Source: Gammaproteobacteria bacterium (GTDB lineage Bacteria; Pseudomonadota; Gammaproteobacteria; Chromatiales; Chromatiaceae). From it: a stretch of DNA of 6,115 nt. The notes beneath the pieces are model-generated. The model was not told the DNA's origin. It ran no database searches and was given only the letters and a program-made list of their open reading frames with translations. Each line of letters begins with the position of its first letter. The stretch's first letter is position 1. A program made the translations under genes and the position numbers. This document shows, in pieces, positions 6,009 to 6,115 of the stretch. Location: the NCBI GenBank assembly GCA_024277555.1, contig JAJRUY010000027.1:1-6115 (forward strand), in the 5' to 3' direction.

Positions 6009-6115
6009 TTCTAACCCGGATATTTCACCAGGACACTGAAATAACAACATAAGATGCTGTTTTTATTAACCATTACATCTATATTAGCAAAGTGCAATAT
6101 GTTGCCGGGTGTTTG
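6009..6115. other. AT-rich intergenic DNA upstream of comEC
   Basis: This stretch is clearly more AT-rich than the genes and has no coding frame I trust. The cluster promoter would be expected here or inside the repeat, reading left, but I find no clear -35/-10 pair. TTGCTA followed after 17 bases by AATAAA on the minus strand is the best and is weak (4 of 6 at each box). Confidence 0.4.

Noticed and set aside
6043..6064. Hairpin followed by five Ts (possible plus-strand terminator)
   Set aside because: The stem is AT-rich with a mismatch and a 3-base loop, and no plus-strand gene ends there.
1..6115. CRISPR array, tRNA, rRNA, transposase or defence genes
   Set aside because: No regularly spaced repeats, no tRNA-like cloverleaf that I could see, and no mobile-element protein; all long conserved frames are accounted for by housekeeping-type genes.

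Overview
The window carries one compact leftward (minus-strand) gene cluster from what is most likely a gammaproteobacterium of moderate G+C. Reading from high to low coordinates the genes are comEC (DNA uptake channel), exbB and exbD (proton-driven energising pair), lpxK (lipid A 4'-kinase), a ycaR-type small zinc-ribbon protein (UPF0434/Trm112 family) and kdsB (CMP-Kdo synthetase). From memory, this is the order found in Pseudomonas-type genomes, and the lpxK-ycaR-kdsB core is also typical of enteric bacteria. Lipid A and Kdo genes imply a Gram-negative outer membrane. The species cannot be named from the sequence.

Layout: 1-307 has no convincing gene. It holds one copy of a ~111-bp palindromic repeat, a perfect 8-bp inverted repeat and a possible leftward promoter. 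A small rightward ORF of unknown function (308-574) meets kdsB tail to tail and overlaps its last 27 bases. From 548 to 5865 the six leftward genes are packed almost without gaps: kdsB/ycaR overlap by 1 base (TGATG), ycaR/lpxK by 20, lpxK follows exbD after 6 bases, exbD/exbB overlap by 1 base (TAGTG), and exbB follows comEC after 63 bases. From 5866 to 6115 there is a short leader, the second copy of the repeat in direct orientation, and about 107 AT-rich bases with no recognised gene.

How the genes work together: KdsB makes the activated sugar CMP-Kdo, and LpxK phosphorylates the lipid A disaccharide to give lipid IVA, the acceptor on which Kdo is placed. These two steps therefore converge on the inner core of lipopolysaccharide. 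ExbB and ExbD form an inner-membrane proton channel complex that normally powers a TonB-like partner, but no such partner is encoded here. ComEC is an inner-membrane channel for single-stranded DNA during transformation. The tight overlaps suggest one transcript with translational coupling.

No novel defence, mobile or biosynthetic system is visible. The points most worth a second look are the pair of near-identical palindromic elements bracketing the cluster, the run of four consecutive non-ATG starts (GTG, GTG, GTG, TTG), a methionine at a normally acidic position of KdsB, and the small unknown gene overlapping kdsB.
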